DNA from: Alphaproteobacteria bacterium | GTDB taxonomy: Bacteria; Pseudomonadota; Alphaproteobacteria; Ferrovibrionales; Ferrovibrionaceae | Direction: 5' to 3' | DNA length: 64,000 nt | NCBI GenBank assembly: GCA_017307375.1 | Contig: JAFKFH010000025.1 | Coordinates: 34,197-98,196, forward strand | Shown here: in pieces, positions 8,598 through 17,856 of the stretch | How the letters are laid out: each line of letters begins with the position of its first letter | How positions within the stretch are numbered: the stretch's first letter is position 1 | Made by a program: the position numbers and the translations under genes | Notes under the pieces: model-generated | The model's input: the letters and a program-made list of their open reading frames with translations, nothing else | Database searches by the model: none | What the model was told of the DNA's origin: nothing

Positions 8598-9275
8598 TCA
8601 CGCCGCGCCGGCCATCAGCTGTTCGACCTGCGCCAGCGCACCATCGAGCCGGCGCGACACCGTCTCGGCCGCATCGCGCAGCCGGCCATGCTCGCCTTCC
8701 AGCTGGTTCAGGCGAGTCTTCAGCGTATCGCGCTCGCCCTCGCTGGCGGCGAGGCGGAAGCGCAGCGAATCCCGCTCCTGCTCGCGCGCGGTCAGGGTCT
8801 GGCGGATCGCATCGCGCTCGGCCGCCATCCTTGCCACCTCGGCCTGGGCCTCGGCGATCCTGGCTTCTGCAGCCGCATCCGCCGACGCGGCGGCCTCGGC
8901 GCCGGCATTGCTGGCAGCGTCCAGCGCCGTCCGCACCTCGGCCAGGGCGACCGAAAGCTCGGCCGCCTCGGCGCGCGCCGCGGCGAGTTCTGCCTCGAGT
9001 TTCTCGGCGAGGCCGAGCGCCGTGGCCGCCTCGGACTTGGCAGCCTCGGCCCCTTCCTCGGCCTGGGCGAGCTGCTCCTTCAGCGTCTTCACGTCGGCCA
9101 CGCCGCGGGCCATGCCCAGCGCGGTGGCCGCCAATTCACTCTTCAGCGCTTCGACTTCATCTGCCGAGCGCCCGTCGCGCTCGCGCATTGCCGTCTCCAG
9201 CCGGGACAGTGCCTCGGCAAGGCGCTGTTCGGCGGTTTCAAGCGCCTGGGCGATACCGCCCGTATCCGTCGTCAT
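8598..9275 (-). CDS. Coiled-coil protein upstream of zapA
   Basis: A 225-residue protein that is almost entirely predicted coiled coil, rich in Ala, Glu, Arg and Leu in heptad-like spacing, without signal peptide or membrane segment. No catalytic motif is visible. The ATG at 9275 (MTTDTGGIAQ) is preceded by GGAGG about 9 nt away. Short coiled-coil proteins (such as DUF4164) often precede zapA in alphaproteobacteria; this one is longer than those. Its position suggests a role in cell division or FtsZ-ring organisation, but that is inference. Confidence 0.7.
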   Translation of the reverse strand: MTTDTGGIAQALETAEQRLAEALSRLETAMRERDGRSADEVEALKSELAATALGMARGVADVKTLKEQLAQAEEGAEAAKSEAATALGLAEKLEAELAAARAEAAELSVALAEVRTALDAASNAGAEAAASADAAAEARIAEAQAEVARMAAERDAIRQTLTAREQERDSLRFRLAASEGERDTLKTRLNQLEGEHGRLRDAAETVSRRLDGALAQVEQLMAGAA

Positions 9276-9358
9276 CAGCCAAAAACCTCCGCAATACGGC
9301 GAATCGCGGCACAATAGGCGGGTGCCGGAGTCGGCGTCAATCTCGCGAGGACCAGGCC

Positions 9359-9778
9359 ATGCCGCTGCGCCATGCCCTTTCCGCCCTGATCCTGGCCGGC
9401 CTTGCCGCCGGCTGCGCGCCGCCGGCCCCGGATTGCGCGGCCCTGGGCGGCGGCCAGCCGATGCTGGTGGCCGAACTGCTGTACGGGAGAAACCAGGGCA
9501 GCACGTTGCGCGTCACCGACGCCGAATGGCAGGTTTATGTGGCCGAGGAGCTGACGCCACGTTTCCCAGACGGGCTGACCGTCGTGGATGCCGTCGGCCA
9601 ATGGCAGGATGCCGGGGGCCGCGGGCTGGTCCGCGAACCTTCCAAGCTGGTCCTGATCGCCACAACTCCGGGACCGGCGACCGACGCAAAGCTGACAGCG
9701 GCGATCACAACCTACAAGGCCCGCTTTGCCCAGGATGCCGTCGGACAGATCCGTCGCCCGGCCTGCGTCGCCTTCTGA
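9359..9778 (+). CDS. DUF3574 domain lipoprotein
   Basis: A 139-residue predicted lipoprotein. The signal peptide (MPLRHALSALILAGLAAGC) ends in a lipobox LAAGC, so the mature protein would be membrane-anchored at Cys19. The mature part carries the DUF3574 pattern: ELLYGR, WQVYVAEELTPRFPDGLTV, and QWQD-G-EPSKLVLIA. No function is established for the family. It is transcribed alone, divergent from the zapA-upstream gene and convergent with the next gene, whose stop lies 2 bp away. Confidence 0.8.
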   Translation: MPLRHALSALILAGLAAGCAPPAPDCAALGGGQPMLVAELLYGRNQGSTLRVTDAEWQVYVAEELTPRFPDGLTVVDAVGQWQDAGGRGLVREPSKLVLIATTPGPATDAKLTAAITTYKARFAQDAVGQIRRPACVAF

Positions 9779-9780
9779 GA

Positions 9781-10467
9781 TCAGGCGATCCGGATCTCGC
9801 CGGGCAGCAGGATCCGTTCGGCGGACTGCGCGAAGCTGTGCCCGATTTCCTGCCAAACCTGCCACGGAGATTGCCCGAGAGCCTGCAATGCGCGGCCGTG
9901 ACGCAGGAAAAAACCTGCCGCCGACAGCTGAAAGCCGAGCGACCACATCAGATGGTAGCTGCGCCGTGCGGCTTCGCCATGAACGGCGGCGCGGCGCCGC
10001 AGCGTATCGCGGATGAAGGCCAGCTGGCCCGCCAGTTCGCGCAGCAGAACCTGACAAACCTGGCGCAGGACCGGATCCTCGACCGACTGGTGCAGGGCGC
10101 GCAGGAAGGCGCGCGCGATCAGCGCCTCGCGCCACAGCCGGGCAAGGCCGGCGATCAGGCCCTTGCGGCCCAGCCGGGGGGCGGGTGCCTGGCGATTGCC
10201 GCCCAGCGCCAGCACGGCGCGATCGAGCATGGCGCCGTGGATCAGCCGCTCCTCGCAGGCCAGCGTCAGGGCCGCGCTGAGGCGTGGATCCCCAGTGGCC
10301 GCCGCCGCACGCAGCAACGCGGACGGATCGGCCAGCAGTTCGGAGGCGAGCCGGGCAAGCGAGCGGACGACGGCCGGCGTGGCGGCGGACGGTACGGAAA
10401 CGCCGTGCTCCCAGTGAATGGCCGGCACGGCATGATGATTGCGGCGGAAGTGATCGAGCCAATCCAT
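9781..10467 (-). CDS. Uncharacterised helical protein
   Basis: A 228-residue soluble, Ala/Leu/Arg-rich protein that appears all alpha-helical. I recognise no family. The N-terminus MDWLDHFRRNHHAVPAIHWE has several His residues, and an acidic segment LACEERLIHGAMLDRAVLAL could be part of a four-helix bundle, but no clear ferritin EXXH pair is seen. An alternative GTG start lies three codons upstream. The ribosome site is weak. It is convergent with the DUF3574 gene and separated by about 150 bp from the next minus-strand gene, in which I see nothing recognisable. Confidence 0.6.
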   Translation of the reverse strand: MDWLDHFRRNHHAVPAIHWEHGVSVPSAATPAVVRSLARLASELLADPSALLRAAAATGDPRLSAALTLACEERLIHGAMLDRAVLALGGNRQAPAPRLGRKGLIAGLARLWREALIARAFLRALHQSVEDPVLRQVCQVLLRELAGQLAFIRDTLRRRAAVHGEAARRSYHLMWSLGFQLSAAGFFLRHGRALQALGQSPWQVWQEIGHSFAQSAERILLPGEIRIA

Positions 10468-10619
10468 TGGAAACACCCGGATACGGAACGCTTACAGTCC
10501 GCAATCTGCCAGCCAAGCACGGCGCTTCCATGCCCGAATCATGGCGGCGATGGGGTGATTTCCCGAAAACGCGCCCCGGACGACCGCTTCCCGGCTGGTG
10601 GCCACCGGGCGCCGCCGCC

Positions 10620-11510
10620 TCAAACCCGGACCCGGGCGACCTCGCCCGCCACCACCTGCTCCGGCCAGTCGCGGTGGTTCAGGACCTGGCCCTCGCGCCG
10701 GACCCGGTCGACGGCATCGAGGTCGACGGTCGCCGAAACCCAGCCCGGCTGGTCGACGGGGCCGGCCGCCAGGATCCCGTCATCGGGCAGGCCGCGGTCC
10801 GGGGCGGAGAAGAAGCCGGCGCGGCCCCGGTTCTCGTCGACCGCAAGCGACCATGGCGCCGACCCCACCGTCGGCGAGACGGCGACGACGCACTGGTTTT
10901 CGAGGGCACGGGACCGGGCACCGACCCAGACACGGTTCGAGCCCGCCAGGGTATCGGTGCAGGAGGGGGCCAGGATGATCTCGGCCCCGGCCTCGACCAG
11001 GGCGCGGGCGATCAGCGGGAATTCGACGTCGTAGCAGATGGCCAGGCCGATCCGGGCAAAGCCGGTCTCGATCACCTGCAGGCGCGATCCGCCGGCGATG
11101 TCCCAGTCCTCGCGCTCGAACCGGGTCATCACGATCTTGTCCTGCACGGCCATCGTGCCATCGGGCCCGAAGACGTGGACGCGGTTGCGATACCGGCCGT
11201 CGGGATCGCGAACGGGAAAGCTTGCCGCCGCGATGTGGACGCGATGGCGGCGGGCGAGACCGGCATGCGTCTCGATGAAGCCGGGCAGCAGCGCCTGCAT
11301 GCCCGCGATCTCGCGATGCAGGTCGCCCTGCATGGCCGGCGTGATCAGTGCGGCCAGTTCCATCGCGCCGTATTCGGGGAACAGCAGCAGGTCGGCACCG
11401 TCGCGGACACCCTCGGCCACCCAGGCGTCCAGCTTGGACTTCCAGCCGGCGAAATCGCGCTCGCGGGTAATCGGATATTGCGCGGCCTTCAGCCGGGCCG
11501 GCCGGCTCAT
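10620..11510 (-). CDS. Carbon-nitrogen hydrolase (nitrilase superfamily)
   Basis: A 296-residue member of the nitrilase superfamily, which cleaves C-N bonds in amides, nitriles or carbamoyl compounds. The Glu-Lys-Cys triad is visible as E46 (LLLFPEYGAM), K125 (VQDKIVMTRFE) and C159 (LAICYDVEFP). It looks like the amidohydrolase branch rather than a true nitrilase. Its start codon overlaps the stop of the upstream SnoaL-like gene by 4 nt, so the two are likely cotranscribed and may act on the same substrate class. Confidence 0.88.
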   Translation of the reverse strand: MSRPARLKAAQYPITRERDFAGWKSKLDAWVAEGVRDGADLLLFPEYGAMELAALITPAMQGDLHREIAGMQALLPGFIETHAGLARRHRVHIAAASFPVRDPDGRYRNRVHVFGPDGTMAVQDKIVMTRFEREDWDIAGGSRLQVIETGFARIGLAICYDVEFPLIARALVEAGAEIILAPSCTDTLAGSNRVWVGARSRALENQCVVAVSPTVGSAPWSLAVDENRGRAGFFSAPDRGLPDDGILAAGPVDQPGWVSATVDLDAVDRVRREGQVLNHRDWPEQVVAGEVARVRV

Positions 11511-11917
11511 ACCCCGACCTGGCGCAGCCAGTCGGCCAGGTTGTAATAGTTGGTGACGCGGGCGACGCGTCCGTTCTCGATGGCGAAGAACGCCCCGGCA
11601 GGCAGGCGGTAGGTCTGGCCGGTCGCCTCGGGCAGGCCGGCATCGGTGGCGAGGTACTTGCCCTCGACGACGAATTCGGCCGAGGCGCGGGTGCCGTCGT
11701 CGCTGGCCATCACCACCAGATCGACGATCTGTTCGGCATAGCAGCGGTTCATCCGGTCCATGAAGGCGCGGAAGGCATCGCGGCCGGTCTCACGGTCGCC
11801 ATGATTGATGTCGTGCACGACGCCATCGGTCAGCAGGCCGAGGAAATCGTCCCACCGACCGGCATTGAAGGCCTGGTAGTAGGACCGGATCAGGGCGACG
11901 GCGGCTTCACGCGTCAT
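11507..11917 (-). CDS. SnoaL-like / NTF2-fold protein
   Basis: A 136-residue NTF2-fold protein of the SnoaL/ketosteroid-isomerase type. The typical opening (VALIRSYYQAFNAGRWDDFL), the HDIN-x4-ETGRDAFRAFMDRM segment and the terminal NYYNLADWLRQVG are present. Family members are isomerases, cyclases or small-molecule binding proteins, so the exact role is open. The ATG at 11917 lies at the edge of a 167 bp divergent region shared with the second MscS gene. The 3' end overlaps the carbon-nitrogen hydrolase by 4 nt. Confidence 0.82.
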   Translation of the reverse strand: MTREAAVALIRSYYQAFNAGRWDDFLGLLTDGVVHDINHGDRETGRDAFRAFMDRMNRCYAEQIVDLVVMASDDGTRASAEFVVEGKYLATDAGLPEATGQTYRLPAGAFFAIENGRVARVTNYYNLADWLRQVGV

Positions 11918-12084
11918 GGCACACTCCCGAATCGAGGAAACGCCGGATATTGCCACCGGCGGATCGCGGCAGCAGCCCCGATTCCGACATCTTTCGTCGC
12001 CAGGATCGCCGTCTTGCACCCGGCCCCGTCTCCGCCGATAGTCGGCGCCCGCCACCGATAGCCCTGCCGCCCCGAAGAGGTCCG

Positions 12085-14340
12085 ATGCCTGCCGGCCGCC
12101 CGCTCCGACTGCTGATCGTCCTGCTGACCCTGCTGCTGCCTTTCGCCACCCGCGCCGAGACCCCGCAGGAATCTGCCAACCGCCTGGCCGTCGAGGCCAA
12201 GCTGCTGGCCGAGAAGGCCGACGGGGCCGACGGCGACACCGCCCGCATCGAACTGCTGCGACAGGCCCAGGCCAAGCTGGACCAGATCCTGGTCGCCTTC
12301 CCCGGTACCGACATGGCGGTCAAGATCGCCGGCGGCGAGAAGGTGGCGGGGCTGACCCGCGGCGAACTGGCCGATCAGATCGCCCGGCTGTCCAGCCCCA
12401 ATCCGGCCGCCACCACCGGCTGGCGGCAGTTCGCCCGCTTCACCGCCACGACATTCGAGACCGGCATCGACTGGGCGCGCGACCTCGCCGCCTATGCCGC
12501 GACCGTGCCGGCGCTGCTGGCCCTGATCCAGGCGCCCGACGGCGGGCTGTTCCGCTGGGTGGGGGCGGAACCGGCCTGGGCCTTCGGCATGACGCTCGTC
12601 GCCTATTTCCTGCTCTACCAGGCCGTCACCCGGCTGGCGCCGGTGACCCAGCGCCGGCGCTGGGTCCGGGTGGTGGCCGAGCTTGCCGCGCTGGTGCTGG
12701 CGCTGGCCGTCGGCTACATCGTCGCCTTCATCTGGCTTGGCAGCCCCGGCTCGATCGCGGTCGTGACCGTCATGGTGCTGAACGTCTTCCTGCTCACCGA
12801 GGCGATCCGGCTGGTCGCGCGCGCGGTGCTGCGCCCCGAAGCCGGGTCGAAGCGCTTCCTCAGCCTGTCCGATCGCGCCGCCGCCTATCTCTATCGCTGG
12901 CTGAACCGCTTCGTCCTGGTCACGGGCTACGGCGTCCTGCTGCTCTACGGCATGGCATCGGGCAGCCTGCCGCCCTCGGCGCTGGCCGCGTTGCGCGCGA
13001 TCCTCGCGGTCACGCTGTGGGCAATGGCCGTGACCGTGGTGGTCCAGACCCGCGCGCCCGCCCGCCGGCTGATCCGCGGCCGCCAGGATCCCGACGGCGG
13101 CGACATCGCGACCGCCTGGCATGCGCTGCGGCGGGTCGCGGCCAAGGCCTGGACGCCGGTCGCCATCGCCTATCTCAGCGTCCTGCTGCTCGTCTATCTC
13201 GCCCGCGAAACCCTGACCCTGCCGCTGATCGGCCGGTCGATCGCGACGATGGCGCTGCTGGTCGCGGCCGCGGCGGTCCAGGACCTGCTGATCCGGCGGC
13301 TCACGCGCGGCATCGTGCTCTCCGAGCGTTCGCGCGAGCGGCTGCCCCAGCTCGAGGAACGGCTCAACCATTTCCTGACACCGGTCGGGCTTGCCGCGCG
13401 CATCGCGCTGATCGTCGTGGTCGCAGCGACGTTCCTGCAGATCTGGAACATCCTGCCGGTCAGCCAGTGGCTGACCAGCCCGGAGGGCGGCCGGCTGCTG
13501 CAGACGCTGTTCTCGATCACCGTCATCCTGGCCTTCGCCCTGCTCGTCTGGATCGCCTTTGCCACCTGGGTCGAGGCACGGCTCAATCCGCGCGGGCAGA
13601 CCGTGGCGGCCTCGCAGCGCCTGCGCACCTTGCTGGTCCTGGCACGCAACGCGGTGTCGATCACCCTGTCGGTGCTGGTCACGATGGTCATCCTGTCCGA
13701 GCTGGGCATCAATATCGGCCCGCTGCTGGCCGGTGCCGGCGTCGTCGGCCTGGCCGTCGGCTTCGGCGCGCAGAGCCTAGTCAAGGACATCATCAACGGC
13801 GCCTTCCTGCAGTTCGAAAACGCGCTGAACACCGGCGACGTGGTCACGGCCGGCGGCGTGTCGGGCGTGGTCGAACGGCTGACGATCCGCTCGGTGGGCC
13901 TGCGCGACGGCAGCGGCACATTCCACGTCATCCCGTTCTCGGCGATCGACAAGGTCGCCAACATGACCCGCGATTTCGCCTACCATGTCGCCGACATCCG
14001 CGTCGCCTACGACCAGGATGTCGAGCGCGCCTTCGAGGTGATCCGCAATGTCGGAGAAGGCCTGCGCCAGGACGAAGCCTGGTGCGGCAAGATCATCGAC
14101 AAGATCGACCTGCAGGGCGTCACCGCCTTCTCGGACGCCGGCATCGCGATCGGCGTGCGGCTGAAATGCCGGGCGGGGGATCAATGGGGGGTCGGGCGCG
14201 AGTTCAGCCGCCGGCTGAAGGCCGCCTTCGACCGCGAGGGCATTGCGATGCCGTTCCAGCAGCGCCTGGTCCAGGTCCGCGAGGAGCGGCCCGCCGACCG
14301 GCCGGCGCCGGCGGACACGCCCAAGCGGACCGAGGAATAG
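12085..14340 (+). CDS. Large MscS-family mechanosensitive channel (YbiO-like)
   Basis: A 751-residue inner-membrane channel with a cleaved-type signal peptide (RLLIVLLTLLLPFATRAETP), a short periplasmic helical domain, about ten transmembrane segments, and the C-terminal MscS core. The pore helix region reads GINIGPLLAGAGVVGLAVGF then GAQSLVKDIINGAF; the beta domain reads GDVVTAGGVSGVVERLTIRS. The overall plan resembles YbiO, the moderate-conductance channel of E. coli. The start follows GAAGAGG. This is a second, clearly different MscS paralogue from the one at 2 kb. It ends 3 bp from the convergent M20 peptidase gene. Confidence 0.91.
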   Translation: MPAGRPLRLLIVLLTLLLPFATRAETPQESANRLAVEAKLLAEKADGADGDTARIELLRQAQAKLDQILVAFPGTDMAVKIAGGEKVAGLTRGELADQIARLSSPNPAATTGWRQFARFTATTFETGIDWARDLAAYAATVPALLALIQAPDGGLFRWVGAEPAWAFGMTLVAYFLLYQAVTRLAPVTQRRRWVRVVAELAALVLALAVGYIVAFIWLGSPGSIAVVTVMVLNVFLLTEAIRLVARAVLRPEAGSKRFLSLSDRAAAYLYRWLNRFVLVTGYGVLLLYGMASGSLPPSALAALRAILAVTLWAMAVTVVVQTRAPARRLIRGRQDPDGGDIATAWHALRRVAAKAWTPVAIAYLSVLLLVYLARETLTLPLIGRSIATMALLVAAAAVQDLLIRRLTRGIVLSERSRERLPQLEERLNHFLTPVGLAARIALIVVVAATFLQIWNILPVSQWLTSPEGGRLLQTLFSITVILAFALLVWIAFATWVEARLNPRGQTVAASQRLRTLLVLARNAVSITLSVLVTMVILSELGINIGPLLAGAGVVGLAVGFGAQSLVKDIINGAFLQFENALNTGDVVTAGGVSGVVERLTIRSVGLRDGSGTFHVIPFSAIDKVANMTRDFAYHVADIRVAYDQDVERAFEVIRNVGEGLRQDEAWCGKIIDKIDLQGVTAFSDAGIAIGVRLKCRAGDQWGVGREFSRRLKAAFDREGIAMPFQQRLVQVREERPADRPAPADTPKRTEE

Positions 14341-14343
14341 GCG

Positions 14344-15486
14344 TCAGGCCAGGCTGAGGATGGTGCCCGCGACCGCCTGGGCGCGGGGCACCAGCGTTTC
14401 CAGCCGGCAGAATTCGCGGTCGGTATGCGGCTTGCCGCCGACCGGGCCGAGGCCGCACAGCGTCGGCACGCCGAGACTGGCGGTGAACCCGGAATCGGCA
14501 CAGCCGCCGGTGAATTCGCCCTCGACCTCGAAGCCGATCTCGGCGGCGACCCGGCGATAGCGCGCCATCAGCTCGGCGGCGTGGCGCTCCTCCAGCGGCA
14601 GCATGACGTGGCCGCGCGTCAGCGTCGCGGTCGCGCCCGGCAGTTCCTCGGCCGCGACGATCGCCTCGATCCGGGCCATCACGTCGTCGAGCTGGGCCAG
14701 CGACATGACCCGCACGTCGATCTCGGCCCGCGCCGCCGGCGCCACCGTATTGACCGACACGCCGCCCGCGATCTTGCCGACGTTGATGGTCAGCCCGGTG
14801 GCATAGTCGGTCAGCGCATGCAGCTTGCGGATCTTGGCGGCCAGCACCTCGATCGCGCTGATGCCGTCGGCATGGGCCATGCCGGAATGGGCGGCGCGGC
14901 CGGCAACATCGAGGATCAGCGTGGCCCCGCCCTTGCGCGAGGTGACCACGTTGCCGGTGATCCGCCCCGGCTCGGCATTCAGCACGGCCCGGGCATCGCG
15001 CGCCGCCGCCTCGATGAAGGGCCGGCCGGCGGCCGAACCGATCTCCTCGTCCGAGGTGAACAGCGCCCGCAGTGGAAACGGCGCCCCGCCGGCGCGGGCA
15101 AAGGCGCGCAGCACGAAGCAGTTCAGCACCAGACCCGATTTCATGTCGGCGACGCCCGGGCCGAAGGCAAGATCGCCGTCGCGGGTATAGCCGCGCGTCG
15201 CCACCGTGCCTTTCGGAAAGACGGTGTCGCGATGGCCCATCAGCAGGACATGGGCGCCCGCGTCACGGCCGGGCACCTGGGCTGCGAGCACGTCGCCGAA
15301 CGCCGCGACCGGATGGCGATCGACCGCGACGCCATCCTCGGCCAGCAGTTCGGCGATCGCATCGGCTACCGCATCGGTACCGGCCTTGTCGTAGGAATTC
15401 GAATCGATGTCGACCAGCCGCTGCAGGAATTCCTCCATCGCCGGGCGCTGGGTGGCAAGCCAGCCGTAGACCGCCTCGCGGGTCAT
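14344..15486 (-). CDS. M20 family metallopeptidase (glutamate carboxypeptidase-like)
   Basis: A 380-residue M20 peptidase of the CPG2/ArgE type. Metal-binding and catalytic residues are visible: the first His-Asp in LLMGHRDTVFPKG, the bridging Asp in GPGVADMKSG, the Glu-Glu pair in TSDEEIGS, Asp/Glu in LNAEPGR, and the C-terminal His in GGKPHTDREF. The dimerisation domain (RAAHSGMAHADGISAIEVLA) sits in the middle. It should release C-terminal Glu or similar residues from peptides or folates. It is the last gene of the peptide ABC transporter operon, and its ATG overlaps the stop of the preceding M20 gene by 4 nt. Confidence 0.9.
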   Translation of the reverse strand: MTREAVYGWLATQRPAMEEFLQRLVDIDSNSYDKAGTDAVADAIAELLAEDGVAVDRHPVAAFGDVLAAQVPGRDAGAHVLLMGHRDTVFPKGTVATRGYTRDGDLAFGPGVADMKSGLVLNCFVLRAFARAGGAPFPLRALFTSDEEIGSAAGRPFIEAAARDARAVLNAEPGRITGNVVTSRKGGATLILDVAGRAAHSGMAHADGISAIEVLAAKIRKLHALTDYATGLTINVGKIAGGVSVNTVAPAARAEIDVRVMSLAQLDDVMARIEAIVAAEELPGATATLTRGHVMLPLEERHAAELMARYRRVAAEIGFEVEGEFTGGCADSGFTASLGVPTLCGLGPVGGKPHTDREFCRLETLVPRAQAVAGTILSLA

Positions 15487-16888
15487 GCGCGCCGCCGGCG
15501 CACGGCCTGGCCCTCCTCGCCCAGATCCCAGAACAGCCCGGCCATGATCTGCAAGGCCTCGCGCGCGACCGAACCCAGCAGATGTTCGTTGGGCGCATGC
15601 TGCGAGCAGGCCGGATAGGAATGCGGCACCCAGATCGTCGGCAGGCCCAGGATATCGGCAAAGACGTCGTTGGGCAGCGAGCCGCCGAGATTGGGCAGCA
15701 GCGCCGGCTTCTTGCCGGTAGTCCGGGTCAGCGAGGCCAGCGCCCAGCCGACCCACGGGTCCTCGGGGTCGAGGCGCGTGGCGTTCATCGTCTCGATCCG
15801 GGCCGGCGAGACGGCGACCATGCCGAAGCCATGGGCGTCGAGATGGGCACGGATCGCCGGCACGAAGCTTTCGGGATCGCAGCCGACGACGAAGCGCAGC
15901 TGGCAATGGGCCGAGGCGCGCGGCGGCACGGCATTGACCGGGGCATCCGGATTGCCGGTGCGGAAGGCCAGCACCTCCAGCGCGTTCCAGGCCAGCACGC
16001 GCTCGGTCGGCGTCAGGCCTTCTCCCCCCAGTCGGCATCGACGTCGGGATCGCCCGGACCGCCGCCGACCTCGATGTCGGCCAGGGCTGCGCGCACCGCA
16101 TTCGGGATCGGCGGCGGGCGCAGTGCCGCGATGCGGATGACGCCGTCACCGTCGACCATGCTGGCTATGGCATTGGCCAGCACGGTGCCGGGGTTGCGCA
16201 ACAGCCCGCCCCAGTTGCCGGAATGGTGGCCACCGTCGCGCAGGTTGACGCTCAGATCGAAGTTGAAGCAGCCGCGCGAGCCCAGGAAGATGGTGGGCCG
16301 TGATGCCGCCAGCCGCGGCCCGTCCGAGGCGATCAGCAGGTCGGCCCGCAGCGCGTCGCGATGGGCGCGGGCAACGGCGGCAAGACCGGGCGATCCGGTC
16401 TCCTCGCCCATTTCCAGGATGACCTTGACGTTGAAGCCGAGCCTGCCGCCGCGCGCCTCGATCACCTGGGCCAGCGCGGCGAGATTGATCGTGTGCTGGC
16501 CCTTGTTGTCGGCAGTGCCGCGGCCATAGAGGCGGTCGCCGTCGACCACGATCGACCAGGGCGACAGGCCCTGGCGCCACTGCGCGTCGTAGCCGCGCAC
16601 CACGTCGCCATGGCCGTAGGTCAGCACGGTCGGCAGGGCCGGATCCTCGATCCGCTCGCCCAGCAGGAACGGGCCGAAGCCGTCGACCGGATTGGCGACG
16701 ATCCGGCTGGTGAAGCCGAGACGGCCAAGCGCCGGCGCGATCTCGTCCGCGAGATAGGCCCGCAGCGGTTCGGCGCGATCGGCTTCCTGGCTTTCGGTGC
16801 GGAAACCGACGCGACGATCGAGTTCGGCAAGAAAGCCGCCGTCGTCGAAATGGCGGGCGGCGGCGTCGATGGCAGCCTGGCGGGTCAT
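15483..16888 (-). pseudogene. M20 family dipeptidase, frameshifted
   Basis: A second M20 peptidase gene split over two frames. From the ATG at 16888 the first 290 or so codons encode a normal M20 N-terminal half (LTYGHGDVVRGYDAQW, GRGTADNKGQHTIN, MGEETGSPGL), ending prematurely at 16013. The rest (GLTPTERVLAWNALEVLAFR through WVPHSYPACSQHAPNE) continues in another frame to 15483. The shift is at a run of six C on the plus strand (16024-16029); adding one base gives an uninterrupted protein of 468 residues reading D-W-G-G-E-G-L-T-P. This could be a true mutation, a sequencing error, or programmed slippage. Start and stop overlap the neighbours by 4 nt. Confidence 0.85.
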
Positions 16889-17856
16889 GGCGCGGAACCT
16901 TGTTCGAGGGGAAAGTGACAGGAAACCGTGCCGCCGGGCGTGCCGGTGGGCTGCGGCACCTCGATGCGACAGCGTTCTGCGGCAAGGGTGCAACGCGGAT
17001 GGAAGCTGCAGCCCGGCGGTGGCGAGATCGGATTGGGAAAGCTGCCGCCCAGGCCCGGATCGGGTACGCCCAGCCCGGGTTCCGGGGTCAGCACCGAGGC
17101 CAGCAGCGCCCTGGTATAGGCATGGCGCGGATGCGCGAACAGGCTGGCCCGGTCGGCCTGTTCGACCAGCCGCCCGAGATACATGACGGCCACCCGGTCG
17201 GCGAGATGCTCGACGACGGCGAGGTTGTGGCTGATGAACAGGTAGGTCAAGCCGAACTCGCGGCGCAGCGTGACCAGCAGGTTCAGGATCTGCGCCTGGA
17301 CGGAGACGTCGAGGGCCGAGGTCGGCTCGTCGCAGATGACGACGTCCGGCCGCATGACCAGCGCGCGCGCGATCGCCACGCGCTGGCGCTGGCCGCCCGA
17401 CATCTGGTTCGGATAGGCGTCGGCATGCCGCCGGGCGAGCCCCACGACGTCGAGCATTTCGGCAACGCGTGCCCGGCGTTCCTCGGGCGTGCCGATGCCG
17501 TGCACCACCAGCGGCAGAGCGACGATCTGGCTCACCGTCTTGCGCGGGTTCAACGACGAATAGGGGTCCTGGAAGATCGGCTGGATGCGGCGGGCCATGG
17601 CCCGGCGGCGCGACGCGTCCAGCACCTCGCCGTCGACCAGGATCTGGCCTGCCGTGGGAGCGAGCAGGCCGAGCAGCATGCGGGCGATCGTGGTCTTGCC
17701 GCTGCCCGACTCGCCGACCAGGGCCAGCGTCTCGCCGCGCCGGATCGTCAGGTCGACGCCGTCGACCGCGACCAGGCTTGCCGGCTTGGCGAACATGCCC
17801 CGGCTGATCGGATAGACCTTGCGCACGCCACGCAGTTCGAGGACGGCCTTGTCCAT
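16885..17856 (-). CDS. Peptide ABC transporter ATP-binding protein (DppF-type)
   Basis: A 323-residue ATPase of the oligopeptide/dipeptide transporter family, second of a pair. Walker A is GESGSGKTT, the signature is [15 protein letters not shown], Walker B is [12 protein letters not shown], and the H-loop is FISHNLAVV. The C-terminal oligopeptide-transporter region with Cys residues ([15 protein letters not shown]) is present; in relatives it binds an iron-sulfur cluster or metal. The start at 17856 overlaps the stop of the upstream ATPase gene by 1 nt (TGATG). It energises import of peptides with the permeases encoded upstream. Confidence 0.92.
   Translation of the reverse strand: MDKAVLELRGVRKVYPISRGMFAKPASLVAVDGVDLTIRRGETLALVGESGSGKTTIARMLLGLLAPTAGQILVDGEVLDASRRRAMARRIQPIFQDPYSSLNPRKTVSQIVALPLVVHGIGTPEERRARVAEMLDVVGLARRHADAYPNQMSGGQRQRVAIARALVMRPDVVICDEPTSALDVSVQAQILNLLVTLRREFGLTYLFISHNLAVVEHLADRVAVMYLGRLVEQADRASLFAHPRHAYTRALLASVLTPEPGLGVPDPGLGGSFPNPISPPPGCSFHPRCTLAAERCRIEVPQPTGTPGGTVSCHFPLEQGSAP

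Noticed and set aside
8111..9358. Long in-frame extension upstream of the DUF3574 lipoprotein.
   Set aside because: It crosses the zapA and coiled-coil genes on the other strand and would hide the signal peptide and lipobox.
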